A stretch of DNA of 64,000 nt from Andreprevotia sp. IGB-42. GTDB lineage: Bacteria; Pseudomonadota; Gammaproteobacteria; Burkholderiales; Chitinibacteraceae. A model generated the notes under the pieces. It saw only the letters and a list, made by a program, of their open reading frames with translations, made no database searches and was not told where the DNA came from. The DNA lies in contig NZ_WXTX01000005.1 of assembly GCF_009848685.1 (NCBI RefSeq), positions 186,001-250,000 on the forward strand, read 5' to 3'. Shown one piece after another: positions 8,571-16,256 of the stretch. The position numbers were made by a program, and so were the translations under genes. Every line of letters starts with the position of its first letter. Position 1 is the first letter of the stretch.

Positions 8571-8682
8571 GCGTTCACCTGAAAGCCGGCATCCTGACCC
8601 GGGTCTTAGCCTTCCACATCGGCCCCGCCATCGCTGTACAGGCTGGTATCCGGCAGTAATTGCGCCATGCCCAGCCCGGCAT
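8571..8682 (-). pseudogene. fragment of an S-formylglutathione hydrolase gene
   Basis: About 110 bp align without gaps to 11753-11862 inside the intact fghA gene, with about 78% identity counted by eye. Read on the minus strand it gives LGMAQLLPDTSLYSDGGADVEG, a stop, then DPGQDAGFQVNAT, matching [22 protein letters not shown] and [13 protein letters not shown] of FghA (residues 77-111). At about 8672 it runs directly into repeat copy 2. The divergence from the local fghA suggests the fragment came with the cassette from another genome. Confidence 0.75.
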
Positions 8683-9622
8683 CGCGCCATTCAATGCCGG
8701 CCAGCAGGCCGCTGAACAGCGGTACGCCGCTGTTATAAACCCCGCAGCAAAGCGTAGCGATACACGGCCAGCCGGCAAATCCGTTGCCACTGTGGGTGCC
8801 CGGCAACTCGCTGGCAACGCTGGCAAGCCGCTGATCATGCTCAGCGCCAGCAATACCCCGTTCACTGCACTCGCGCGTGCACAGCTCTATGCCGCTACCC
8901 GGGGACTGAGCGCTACCTATACCCCGGTGGCTGCGGCGCATGGATATGTATTGATGCGGCGTGATGTGCTTGATCCCGGCACGGCAACACCGGAGCGATC
9001 GCCTGCCGTAGCGGTGATGGCGTCCGCAGCACAGGAGGGGGCGGCATCGGATAAGATGGAGGCGTTTTCCGGGGCGGTTGAGCGGACTGAGCTTGGTGAT
9101 GAGGGGGCGGCTGGATATGTTCCAAACACACTGCGGGTAACAGGTACTGCCGCCAATCCACGCATGGCTCCATACGCAATTAATGCGGATGGATTGTTCC
9201 GAACTCCAGCAGAGGCTTTAGATTTGGCACGTGCACATGGTGTGTATATTCCTGAAGACATTAATATTGGCTTCATTAATAAGTGGATGCGAGTTGATGC
9301 TGACGCAGAGTATTTTTCGCAAAGCAAGCACTACAAGCCGAACGATTGGATTGAATGGGATGATTTTTATCATCCCGGTACAGGGAAAATTCCTGTCCGT
9401 GTGAATGCGGCGCTGCTAAATAGTGACGAGGCACTCGTTGCCCACTTGTCGCATGAAATGTATGAACTTAACTCTCTCCGGGACATTTTTGAGGCCAATA
9501 GCGGAGCATTGCGGGCGAAGCATCTCGATCAATTGATCGGACCTGGCTGGGCTGGAAATTTGCACGAGCAAGCTTGGGATGTGTCGGATAAGTTGATTTA
9601 CATAATGAGGAATGGGGGCTGA
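8660..9622 (+). CDS. displaced toxin module, repeat region plus new C-terminal domain
   Basis: A 320-residue frame. Residues 5-157 repeat the shared region of the upstream toxin, starting within the sequence after a stray ATG. From residue 158 the C-terminus is new and unrecognised: TPAEALDLARAHGVYIPEDI, then AHLSHEMYELNSLRDIFEAN and LHEQAWDVSDKLIYIMR. The H-x-x-H-E and later H-x-x-A-W-D residues could form a metal site. No secretion N-terminus and no good ribosome site are present, so this is best read as an orphan cassette that becomes active by recombining onto the main toxin gene. A candidate immunity gene follows directly. Confidence 0.6.
   Translation: MRHAQPGIAPFNAGQQAAEQRYAAVINPAAKRSDTRPAGKSVATVGARQLAGNAGKPLIMLSASNTPFTALARAQLYAATRGLSATYTPVAAAHGYVLMRRDVLDPGTATPERSPAVAVMASAAQEGAASDKMEAFSGAVERTELGDEGAAGYVPNTLRVTGTAANPRMAPYAINADGLFRTPAEALDLARAHGVYIPEDINIGFINKWMRVDADAEYFSQSKHYKPNDWIEWDDFYHPGTGKIPVRVNAALLNSDEALVAHLSHEMYELNSLRDIFEANSGALRAKHLDQLIGPGWAGNLHEQAWDVSDKLIYIMRNGG
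8672..9129 (+). repeat. direct repeat, copy 2
   Basis: Second copy of the segment at 6883-7338, about 458 bp, same orientation and same reading frame. Differences are scattered single bases with only a few small length changes. The left border coincides with the end of the fghA-like fragment, and the right border with the start of the new toxin domain. Confidence 0.85.
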
Positions 9623-9623
9623 A

Positions 9624-9914
9624 ATGGGTAACCTAATACCGCTGACTGAGCTTGAGGAGATTTTGAGTCAATATCAAGAGGGGCTGTATACCGATGGTGA
9701 GCTCGTATCTTTTTGTCTTGGGTTAATGGGGAAAGAATCTTCTGCACAAGTCTGGGGGGCATTGCCAGAGTGGGTGAGGAATCGCTTGATTGATCAGCTT
9801 AGAAACTTTTCTGATAGCGATGACATCGTTGCTTTTGGCCGAGGCGATGCACGGGAAATTAAAGCAGAGATGCTCTATGTGAAAGACTGGTTGATGAGTC
9901 GTGGACTTATGTAA
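9624..9914 (+). CDS. putative immunity protein of displaced module 2
   Basis: A 96-residue acidic helical protein (PLTELEEILSQYQEGLYTDG, WVRNRLIDQLRNFSDSDDI). It is not recognised as a named family. It begins right after the stop of the displaced toxin; GGGGG precedes the ATG at 9624. An earlier in-frame ATG at 9612 would overlap the toxin by 11 bp and is also possible. Small size, lack of a signal, and position directly behind a toxin C-terminus point to immunity. Confidence 0.55.
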   Translation: MGNLIPLTELEEILSQYQEGLYTDGELVSFCLGLMGKESSAQVWGALPEWVRNRLIDQLRNFSDSDDIVAFGRGDAREIKAEMLYVKDWLMSRGLM

Positions 9915-9922
9915 TTAATATT

Positions 9923-9952
9923 AATAAGCACTCCAGTAATGGAGTGCTTATT
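9923..9952 (+). terminator. hairpin after immunity gene 2
   Basis: A perfect 13-bp stem (AATAAGCACTCCA, loop GTAA, TGGAGTGCTTATT) lies 9 bp behind the immunity stop codon. The A/T-rich stem ends would act in either direction. It also marks the border to the next displaced toxin module. Confidence 0.7.
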
Positions 9953-10443
9953 GTTCCAAACAAGACTGGCATAGGTAAACCATTTATTGCTCCGTTAGTC
10001 AGAGGAACTCAAGCCCGGATCGTCTCGCCAGGGAATGGGGAGGCGGTTTACGTTTTAGATGAAGTGACAGCGATGCCGCTTCGGGCTGACGGCTTAATTA
10101 CTGGGCCACATGTTGGACGTGGCAAAGGCGTTCTTCCGGAGCCAATAGGTGGGCGAGTACTTGGCGAACATCGTAGGCACTTGATTCCTGAGGGAGGTGC
10201 CGACAATCCCGTGTATGTTAACAATCAATATAATCTTATTTCGGAGGCGCCTTCATAAAATCTTGGTTTGAAGAAGAGTCTTGATCTGCAAGCCAGTAAG
10301 CTTGCAGCGCAAAACCCTCAATCTGTTGTTCGATACATTGCACAGCCTGTTCGGAATGTAGGGCAGTACAGGCCCTTTGTCTCTACCTACTACATAACGC
10401 AAGACGGACAGCTTGTTAGAGCTGTGTCCGTGTTGAATCAATA
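9953..10443 (+). pseudogene. displaced nuclease-like toxin module 3, in-frame stop
   Basis: An open stretch without a proper start (GTG 9944 lies inside the terminator stem) reads NKTGIGKPFIAPLV, then GEHRRHLIPEGGADNP and NNQYNLISEAPS up to TAA 10256-10258. It resumes in the same frame with NLGLKKSLDLQASKLAAQ and ends at TAG 10441-10443. Joined, the pattern H-L-I-P-E ... N-L-I ... L-K-K-S-L-D resembles DNA/RNA nuclease toxin domains with a catalytic His and metal-binding Asn. The single stop in an otherwise intact domain suggests inactivation. A candidate immunity gene follows at 10471. Confidence 0.55.
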
Positions 10444-10470
10444 GTTGTCAGTTTTGGAGGGGTTTCATAG

Positions 10471-10791
10471 ATGAATTCATTAGTTGACAGGCAAGCACTC
10501 ATTGATCAAGAAGTGGTCAACGCATTAATCACTGCAACGCCAGAAACATGGAATTCTGCTAAGATGGTGGTGGAGCGAGAAGAGAGTAACGGCCAGGAAA
10601 AAATGGCGATCTCCATATCAAGCCCAGAGGGGCATGGAGAGATTGTGGGGCCAACGGAAGAAATTTTTTCCAGCCTGTACAAGCTATCTGATCTGTTTCG
10701 AGAGTATGGAAGCATTTGGAGTCGTGCCTTTTATTCTGTAAAGCTGCAGGAAGGTGGGAGTTGGAGGTTCTCAGTTCGTTTTGAGTACTGA
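10471..10791 (+). CDS. immunity protein, possibly YezG/DUF600-like
   Basis: A 106-residue protein with a good ribosome site (GGAGG) before ATG 10471. The order of elements (N-terminal helix ending TPETWNSAKMVVE, central strands, LYKLSDLFREYGSIWSRAFY, and a terminal strand SWRFSVRFEY) resembles the YezG family of immunity proteins that pair with nuclease toxins. It follows the displaced nuclease-like module by 27 bp. Family placement is tentative because the sequence is diverged; an immunity role fits well with position. Confidence 0.5.
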   Translation: MNSLVDRQALIDQEVVNALITATPETWNSAKMVVEREESNGQEKMAISISSPEGHGEIVGPTEEIFSSLYKLSDLFREYGSIWSRAFYSVKLQEGGSWRFSVRFEY

Positions 10792-10843
10792 TTTATTTTT
10801 GTTGGGAAGTTGGTCTCTAGAAACGAGGCCTGTTTTTTTCCAA

Positions 10844-11182
10844 ACTGCTCCGAGAACTAGCTATAACTCAATAGTGAAAAGCGAATCAGGCGGAAATTTG
10901 ATCTTTCATGAGGAATATGGGGGGCATCCTGTGAGCAAGCATATGGGCGCTCTGACCAACAGTTGGTCGACCATTTTGTTGCCGAGCCTCACATTTCCAG
11001 CTCATCCAAGCTTTACGGATTTGGTGGTCGCTGATAAAGCCGCTGGGGAAGTGCTCGTATCCAATCGCCAAAATATAACCAACTGGCTTAACGGAACAGA
11101 TCGCCAGTTGCCGGTATCTGCTCAGCTCAGCTATATGACAGGCCGTATAGTGGGTGCCTCGGTGGCAGCGTGTTTTGGCTGA
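10844..11182 (+). pseudogene. displaced RNase A-like (CdiA-CT type) toxin module
   Basis: About 113 codons without a credible start. LIFHEEYGGHPVSKHMG, then FPAHPSFTDLVVADKAAGEV, NRQNITNWL and the ending SYMTGRIVGASV resemble the bacterial CdiA-CT RNase A domain, where the pattern is G-H-x-x-x-x-H-V-G, S-F-x-D-x-x-x-A-E and I-x-x-W-L. The candidate catalytic His pair is present. The frame is open upstream to 10754, but that part overlaps the preceding gene and is not family-like. No immunity gene follows; a terminator comes within 20 bp. This is the last module of the array. Confidence 0.6.
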
Positions 11183-11199
11183 TCGCTTTTGCAAAGAAA

Positions 11200-11223
11200 A
11201 AGGCAGGCCGAATCGCCTGCCTT
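11200..11223. terminator. bidirectional terminator, toxin array / fghA
   Basis: AAGGCAGGC, loop CGAATC, GCCTGCCTT. A 9-bp stem with A-runs on the left and a short T-run on the right, placed between the convergent ends of the toxin array and fghA. Confidence 0.75.
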
Positions 11224-11244
11224 GTACATGATGCAAAGACGGGT

Positions 11245-12081
11245 TTACCAATGCCCCGCATGAAAGCGCAAATGATCCTCGATACAACTGGCAATGAAGT
11301 AATAGCTGTGGTCGTAACCCGGCTGGCGGCGCAGGGTTAGTGGCCAGTCGCGTTGCCGGGCGATGCTGGCAAAGGCGTCCGGCTGCAGCTGCAGCGGCAG
11401 GAAGTTGTCCTGCTCGCCCTGGTCGATCAGCATGGGGATTTCGCTGCTGGCGGCGGCCAGCAGGTGGCAACTGTCGTAGCTTAGCCAGTTGTTGCGGTCG
11501 TCCCCGAGGTAGTGGGCAAAAGCGTTCTGGCCCCACGGCACCTGGCTGGGGTTGACGATGGGGGCGAAGGCAGAGGCAGAGCTGTAGCGGCCCGGGTTGC
11601 GCAGCGCCACCATCAGCGCGCCATGCCCGCCCATCGAATGCCCGCTGATGGCGCGCTGCGCATTCACCGGGAAGTGCGTTTCCACCAGCGCCGGCAGTTC
11701 TTCCACCACGTAATCGTACATGCGGTAGTGCGCTGCCCATGGCGCTTGCGTGGCGTTCACGTAAAAGCCGGCACCCTGGCCCAGATCGTAGCCTTCTGCA
11801 TCCGCCACGTTATCGCCGCGCGGGCTGGTGTCCGGCAGCACCAGTGCCATGCCCAGCTCGGCCGCCACGCGCTGTGCGCCGGCCTTGGTGGCAAAGTTCT
11901 CGTCGGTGCAGGTCAGGCCAGACAGCCAGTACAGCACCGGTACCTTGCGCTGCGCTGCTTGCGGCGGCAGGTAGATGGCAAAGGTCATGCTGGTGCCGGT
12001 GGCGGTAGACTGGTGGCGGTAGCGCTTGTGCCAGCCGCCAAACGTGCAGTTGCTCGAAATCAGTTCCAGGGTGTCGGCCAT
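11245..12081 (-). CDS. fghA: S-formylglutathione hydrolase
   Basis: A 278-residue cytoplasmic esterase D-type hydrolase. It splits S-formylglutathione to formate and glutathione, the second step of glutathione-dependent formaldehyde oxidation. The nucleophile is Ser149 in GHSMGG; Asp225 (GEQDNFL) and His258 (GYDHSYYF) complete the triad. The N-terminus [17 protein letters not shown] and [20 protein letters not shown] are typical. Length is normal. It lies 5 bp downstream of adhC on the same strand, so the two form an operon. A diverged fragment of such a gene lies in the toxin array at 8571-8682. Confidence 0.95.
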   Translation of the reverse strand: MADTLELISSNCTFGGWHKRYRHQSTATGTSMTFAIYLPPQAAQRKVPVLYWLSGLTCTDENFATKAGAQRVAAELGMALVLPDTSPRGDNVADAEGYDLGQGAGFYVNATQAPWAAHYRMYDYVVEELPALVETHFPVNAQRAISGHSMGGHGALMVALRNPGRYSSASAFAPIVNPSQVPWGQNAFAHYLGDDRNNWLSYDSCHLLAAASSEIPMLIDQGEQDNFLPLQLQPDAFASIARQRDWPLTLRRQPGYDHSYYFIASCIEDHLRFHAGHW

Positions 12082-12086
12082 GGCGC

Positions 12087-13250
<1,164 letters not shown>

Positions 13251-13317
13251 CTATTTGTTACCAAAGGTCGGATAATCTGGCTAAATGGAAAGATATTTTT
13301 GCTGATGGGTAATAGTG

Positions 13318-14175
13318 ATGGATTGGCTGGGCGTGAGCGAGTTCGTGGCGGTGGTGGAAACGCATAGCTTCACCGGCGCTGCGCAGCGGCTGGGCCTATC
13401 TGTTGCCCAGATCAGCCGGCAGGTGTCCGCGCTGGAACAACGGCTGGCCACCCGGTTGCTGTACCGGACCACACGCAAGGTGAGCGTCACCGAGGCCGGC
13501 CAGCTCTATTACCAGCACTGTCGCCCCTTGCTCGACGGCCTGCGCCAGGCCGAACAGGCATTGGCCCACGCGCTGGACCGCCCCAATGGCCACCTGCGCA
13601 TCACCGCGCCGGTGCACTACGGCGAAAGCGTGATCGCACCGGTACTACACCGTTATCTGCAAGACCACCCGGCAATCACGGCCGAGCTCAACCTGGATAA
13701 CCGCAAGGTGGATCTGGTGGCAGAAGGCTACGATCTGGGCATCCGGTTGGGGCCGATGGATGAATCATCGTTGATGGTAAAGCAGCTGGGCACCCGTACC
13801 CACTACGTGTGCGCATCCCCTGGCTACCTCGCCCGCTTTGGCGAGCCCCATACGCTGGCAGAATTGAAACAGCACCAGTGCCTGGTGGGCACCGTCAACG
13901 TCTGGCGCTTCAAGGAGCCGGATGGCCGCATGCGCGAGATCAGCGTGGCCGGCAAGCTGCGCTGCAATAGTGGTGCCGCGCTGGTCAACGCAGCCCTCAG
14001 CGGCCTGGGGCTGGTGCAACTGCCGGATTATTACGTGCAGCAGCATCTTGCCAACGGCGCATTGCGCGGCCTGCTGGGCGCCTACACCATGACCGACGGC
14101 ATCTGGGCCAACTACCCGCGCAACCGTTTTGTGCCGCTGAAGGTGCTGGGGTTTATCGAGGCACTGCAGCAGTGA
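13318..14175 (+). CDS. LysR-family transcriptional regulator
   Basis: A 285-residue regulator. The N-terminal winged helix-turn-helix contains FVAVVETHSFTGAAQRLGLS and VSALEQRLATRLLYRTTRKV. The C-terminal substrate-binding domain begins near residue 90 with GHLRITAPVHYGE. This is the common AphB/CrgA-like subgroup. I chose ATG 13318; a GTG sits one codon earlier. It is divergent from the adhC-fghA operon with a 106-bp shared region. Control of formaldehyde detoxification is plausible from position only. Confidence 0.88.
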   Translation: MDWLGVSEFVAVVETHSFTGAAQRLGLSVAQISRQVSALEQRLATRLLYRTTRKVSVTEAGQLYYQHCRPLLDGLRQAEQALAHALDRPNGHLRITAPVHYGESVIAPVLHRYLQDHPAITAELNLDNRKVDLVAEGYDLGIRLGPMDESSLMVKQLGTRTHYVCASPGYLARFGEPHTLAELKQHQCLVGTVNVWRFKEPDGRMREISVAGKLRCNSGAALVNAALSGLGLVQLPDYYVQQHLANGALRGLLGAYTMTDGIWANYPRNRFVPLKVLGFIEALQQ

Positions 14176-14283
14176 CCACGCTCACTCCCGGCGATGCCGA
14201 GCTGGAGCTGGCCGTCAGGCAGCTGCACAATGGCTGATCATCTGTGGCGCCACGCCGGCTATCTTCTGAAGCATGCATACTGA

Positions 14284-14628
14284 ATGCCGCCCTTCCTGAA
14301 CCTCAGCGCTACCCTGGCGAGTGCCGCCATTACCTTGTGGGCAGCCCGGCAAAGCCGCTTGCGCCATGCCGCCCGCTTCGGCCCTGCGCCGGCGGCAATC
14401 CGCAAGCTGCAATGGGGCGTTTTCATCGCGCTATTCCTGTTGCCGCCGGGCTTGTACTACCTGTTGCCGGCTGCCTTTCTGGCCGTGGTGGCCTTTGGAG
14501 TGCTGGCGTTGCTGTTGTTCGGTTTTCGAACACGCAGCTGGTCCACCTGGCAGGCACTGCGCGATGGTGCGCTGTGTGCTTTTCTGGCGACTGTGCCTTG
14601 CGGCATCGTGTTGATGATATCTGGCTGA
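14284..14628 (+). CDS. hypothetical small membrane protein
   Basis: A 114-residue protein with three to four predicted membrane helices: LNLSATLASAAITLWAA, GVFIALFLLPPGLYYLLPAA, FLAVVAFGVLALLLFGF and ALCAFLATVPCGIVLMISG, with Arg-rich connecting loops. I recognise no family. The ribosome site is weak, but hydrophobic segments with positively charged loops argue that it is real. It stands alone between the LysR gene and the next unknown gene. Confidence 0.5.
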   Translation: MPPFLNLSATLASAAITLWAARQSRLRHAARFGPAPAAIRKLQWGVFIALFLLPPGLYYLLPAAFLAVVAFGVLALLLFGFRTRSWSTWQALRDGALCAFLATVPCGIVLMISG

Positions 14629-14764
14629 ACAAGGATCACCTGACCAAGCGAGCACGATAAAGGCCCGCAGTTGCCGGGGGTCGCTTCAGGTACATGCCGC
14701 AGCTGCACCGGGGTCATGCCTGTTTTCATGGGGGCGATGGCAACAGTCATCAACACCCGCTACG

Positions 14765-15283
14765 ATGAAGCACTTTCAGAATCAGGACATCGTCATGCTT
14801 GCCAGAGACATCCCCGACCGCCTCAGTGTCAGCGGCGCACCGTATTCCAGCGTGTATCAGCGCGAACCGGGCAGCCGCAGCGACCGTACCCTCTATTGCT
14901 GGTTCAATGTCGAGGATGAAGGCGGGCTGGATGTATCTCCGCATGTCAGTATCCACATCGATGGCAACAACCTGTTCGATGAACTGCACATCAGTTTCTC
15001 GGTGATGTGGGCACCCGGTTTTGGCGGTACAGCCAAGCGTCATAGCCTGTCGTTCTTTTTCACCCTCGACAAAGGCAGGGTGGTGTTCACCAAGGACAAC
15101 AGCAGCGGCTTTGGCCGCAGCAGGCAAGGCGAACTGCTGGATCAGGTCAGCGCCGACAGCATGCCCGCGCTGGTGCGGGACATGACGCAGTTTGCCCAGG
15201 CCTTTGTCAACAAGGCCCATACACCCGGCAGCGGCTTGCCGCAGCCCAAGGTATTCGACAGGGGCTTCCGCTTCATTTTCTGA
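14765..15283 (+). CDS. hypothetical protein
   Basis: A 172-residue soluble protein, not recognised. It alternates short strands and loops (RTLYCWFNVEDEGGLDVSPH, VSIHIDGNNLFDELHISF, SLSFFFTLDKGRVVF) and ends in a helix plus a basic tail (KVFDRGFRFIF). ATG 14765 is the first start. ATG 14795 has AGGA 7 bp upstream and may be the true one, giving 162 residues. A strong terminator follows after 22 bp. No signal peptide is seen. Confidence 0.55.
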   Translation: MKHFQNQDIVMLARDIPDRLSVSGAPYSSVYQREPGSRSDRTLYCWFNVEDEGGLDVSPHVSIHIDGNNLFDELHISFSVMWAPGFGGTAKRHSLSFFFTLDKGRVVFTKDNSSGFGRSRQGELLDQVSADSMPALVRDMTQFAQAFVNKAHTPGSGLPQPKVFDRGFRFIF

Positions 15284-15305
15284 TCGCCGCTGTGCCAGCC
15301 AGGCA

Positions 15306-15336
15306 AAAACCCGCCACGCCGCATGTGGCGGGTTTT
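15306..15336 (+). terminator. rho-independent terminator
   Basis: AAAACCCGCCAC, loop GCCGCAT, GTGGCGGGTTTT. A 12-bp stem with a terminal T-run, 22 bp after the unknown gene. Confidence 0.85.
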
Positions 15337-15875
15337 CCATTTTCCAGCAGCACGAATCAGCCATCTCTCCGCGTGTCAGCAGTTGGTTTTTGCATAAGTT
15401 ATCTGCTTTCAGGTGGAGTGTAATTCTATTCATCCTTTTCTTTCTTACATATTAATTTGCACATGATGTAGAAAAAAATTCAAATAGGCCATGAATTTGC
15501 ATGGAATATTTGGCGTATGGCGATTTTATGCCGATTGTTATTGGGTGATTATTATTACACTGTACGAAATTTATTGCCGGTTTCAGGTGTTGCATCCCGT
15601 CCAGGGCATCCCGGAAAAACTGATCGACCCATGCCGATATACAAATGTTTGATTTAATCAAAAACAAGCCGGATTGCCCGCTGTGGTCGAGGGCGTGACG
15701 GTGCCTTTCCAGGTGGTTATAGGCATCAAGATTTATGTCATATAAACAACAAAAATGTTGGCAAAGTTTAATGACACAAAAAGATTGTTACCGTTTGTCG
15801 TAATATCTTCTGGCTGTTTTCTTACGGGAGAATGGCATCTTTCAAACCAATCACCTATTTCAAGGGATTTTAATC
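15337..15875. other. AT-rich leader region of the microcin-like cluster
   Basis: This 539-bp stretch without a convincing gene is clearly richer in A+T than its surroundings. It must hold the promoter and control sites of the precursor peptide gene. The last bases carry AAGGGAT as ribosome site before ATG 15876. I looked for a Fur box, as found before siderophore microcins, and see only scattered ATT/TAA-rich hexamers (around 15540-15565), not a 19-bp match. No clear -35/-10 pair could be assigned by eye. Confidence 0.5.
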
Positions 15876-16061
15876 ATGCGTTTGCTGTCATTGGATGAAA
15901 TGAATGTTGTTGCTGGTGCTGCTACAGAAGTGCGCTTGTCTTTCGAAGGCCCGGGTACCGACCTGACCATTCCGACTCCGCCGAGCAGCGGTGGCGGCAG
16001 CACCGGCGGCGGCAATACCGGTGGCAACCCGAATGAAGTCAAATATTCGTGGGAAGCATAA
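15876..16061 (+). CDS. microcin-like precursor peptide with double-glycine-type leader
   Basis: A 61-residue peptide. The leader MRLLSLDEMNVVAGA matches class II microcin leaders (compare MRTLTLNELDSVSGG of microcin V and MREISQKDLNLAFGA of E492), with cleavage expected after Gly14-Ala15. The 46-residue core starts ATEVRLSFEGPGTDL, has a Pro turn (IPTPPSS), a Gly/Ser/Thr/Asn-rich linker (GGGSTGGGNTGG) and ends NPNEVKYSWEA. The Gly-rich tail recalls the Ser/Gly tails of siderophore microcins, but the last residue is Ala and a single Lys lies six residues from the end. AAGGGAT sits before the ATG. The exporter and three candidate modifying or processing genes follow on the same strand. Confidence 0.8.
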   Translation: MRLLSLDEMNVVAGAATEVRLSFEGPGTDLTIPTPPSSGGGSTGGGNTGGNPNEVKYSWEA

Positions 16062-16068
16062 GGGGCCA

Positions 16069-16093
16069 TTATCCGGCTGATAAAGCCGGATAA
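16069..16093 (+). other. hairpin behind the precursor gene
   Basis: A perfect 10-bp stem TTATCCGGCT / AGCCGGATAA with a 5-base loop, 8 bp behind the precursor stop codon. It has no T-run, so it is more likely an mRNA-stabilising or attenuating hairpin than a full terminator. Confidence 0.6.
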
Positions 16094-16102
16094 ATGACCG
16101 GG

Positions 16103-16132
16103 TGAAAGGAGCGGCGCAATCCGTTCCTTTCA
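16103..16132 (+). terminator. putative terminator/attenuator between precursor and exporter
   Basis: TGAAAGGAGCGG, loop CGCAAT, CCGTTCCTTTCA, followed by TTTG. A 12-bp stem with one G-U pair. Together with the hairpin just before, it should make precursor mRNA more abundant than exporter mRNA, as is common in bacteriocin operons. Confidence 0.65.
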
Positions 16133-16256
16133 TTTGCAGGTTACATGGCATTCATTGGTTGCCATCAAGTGTGACAGGAATAATCGGCTGTTGCGTTGCC
16201 ATATATCAAGCCAGGCAGCATGGCAGTTAATCTGATGCAGTATGGTTTGGATTGAA

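Noticed and set aside
15452-15870. Possible Fur box before the microcin-like precursor
   Set aside because: Only loose AT-rich hexamers are present; no 19-bp inverted repeat close to the Fur consensus can be seen.
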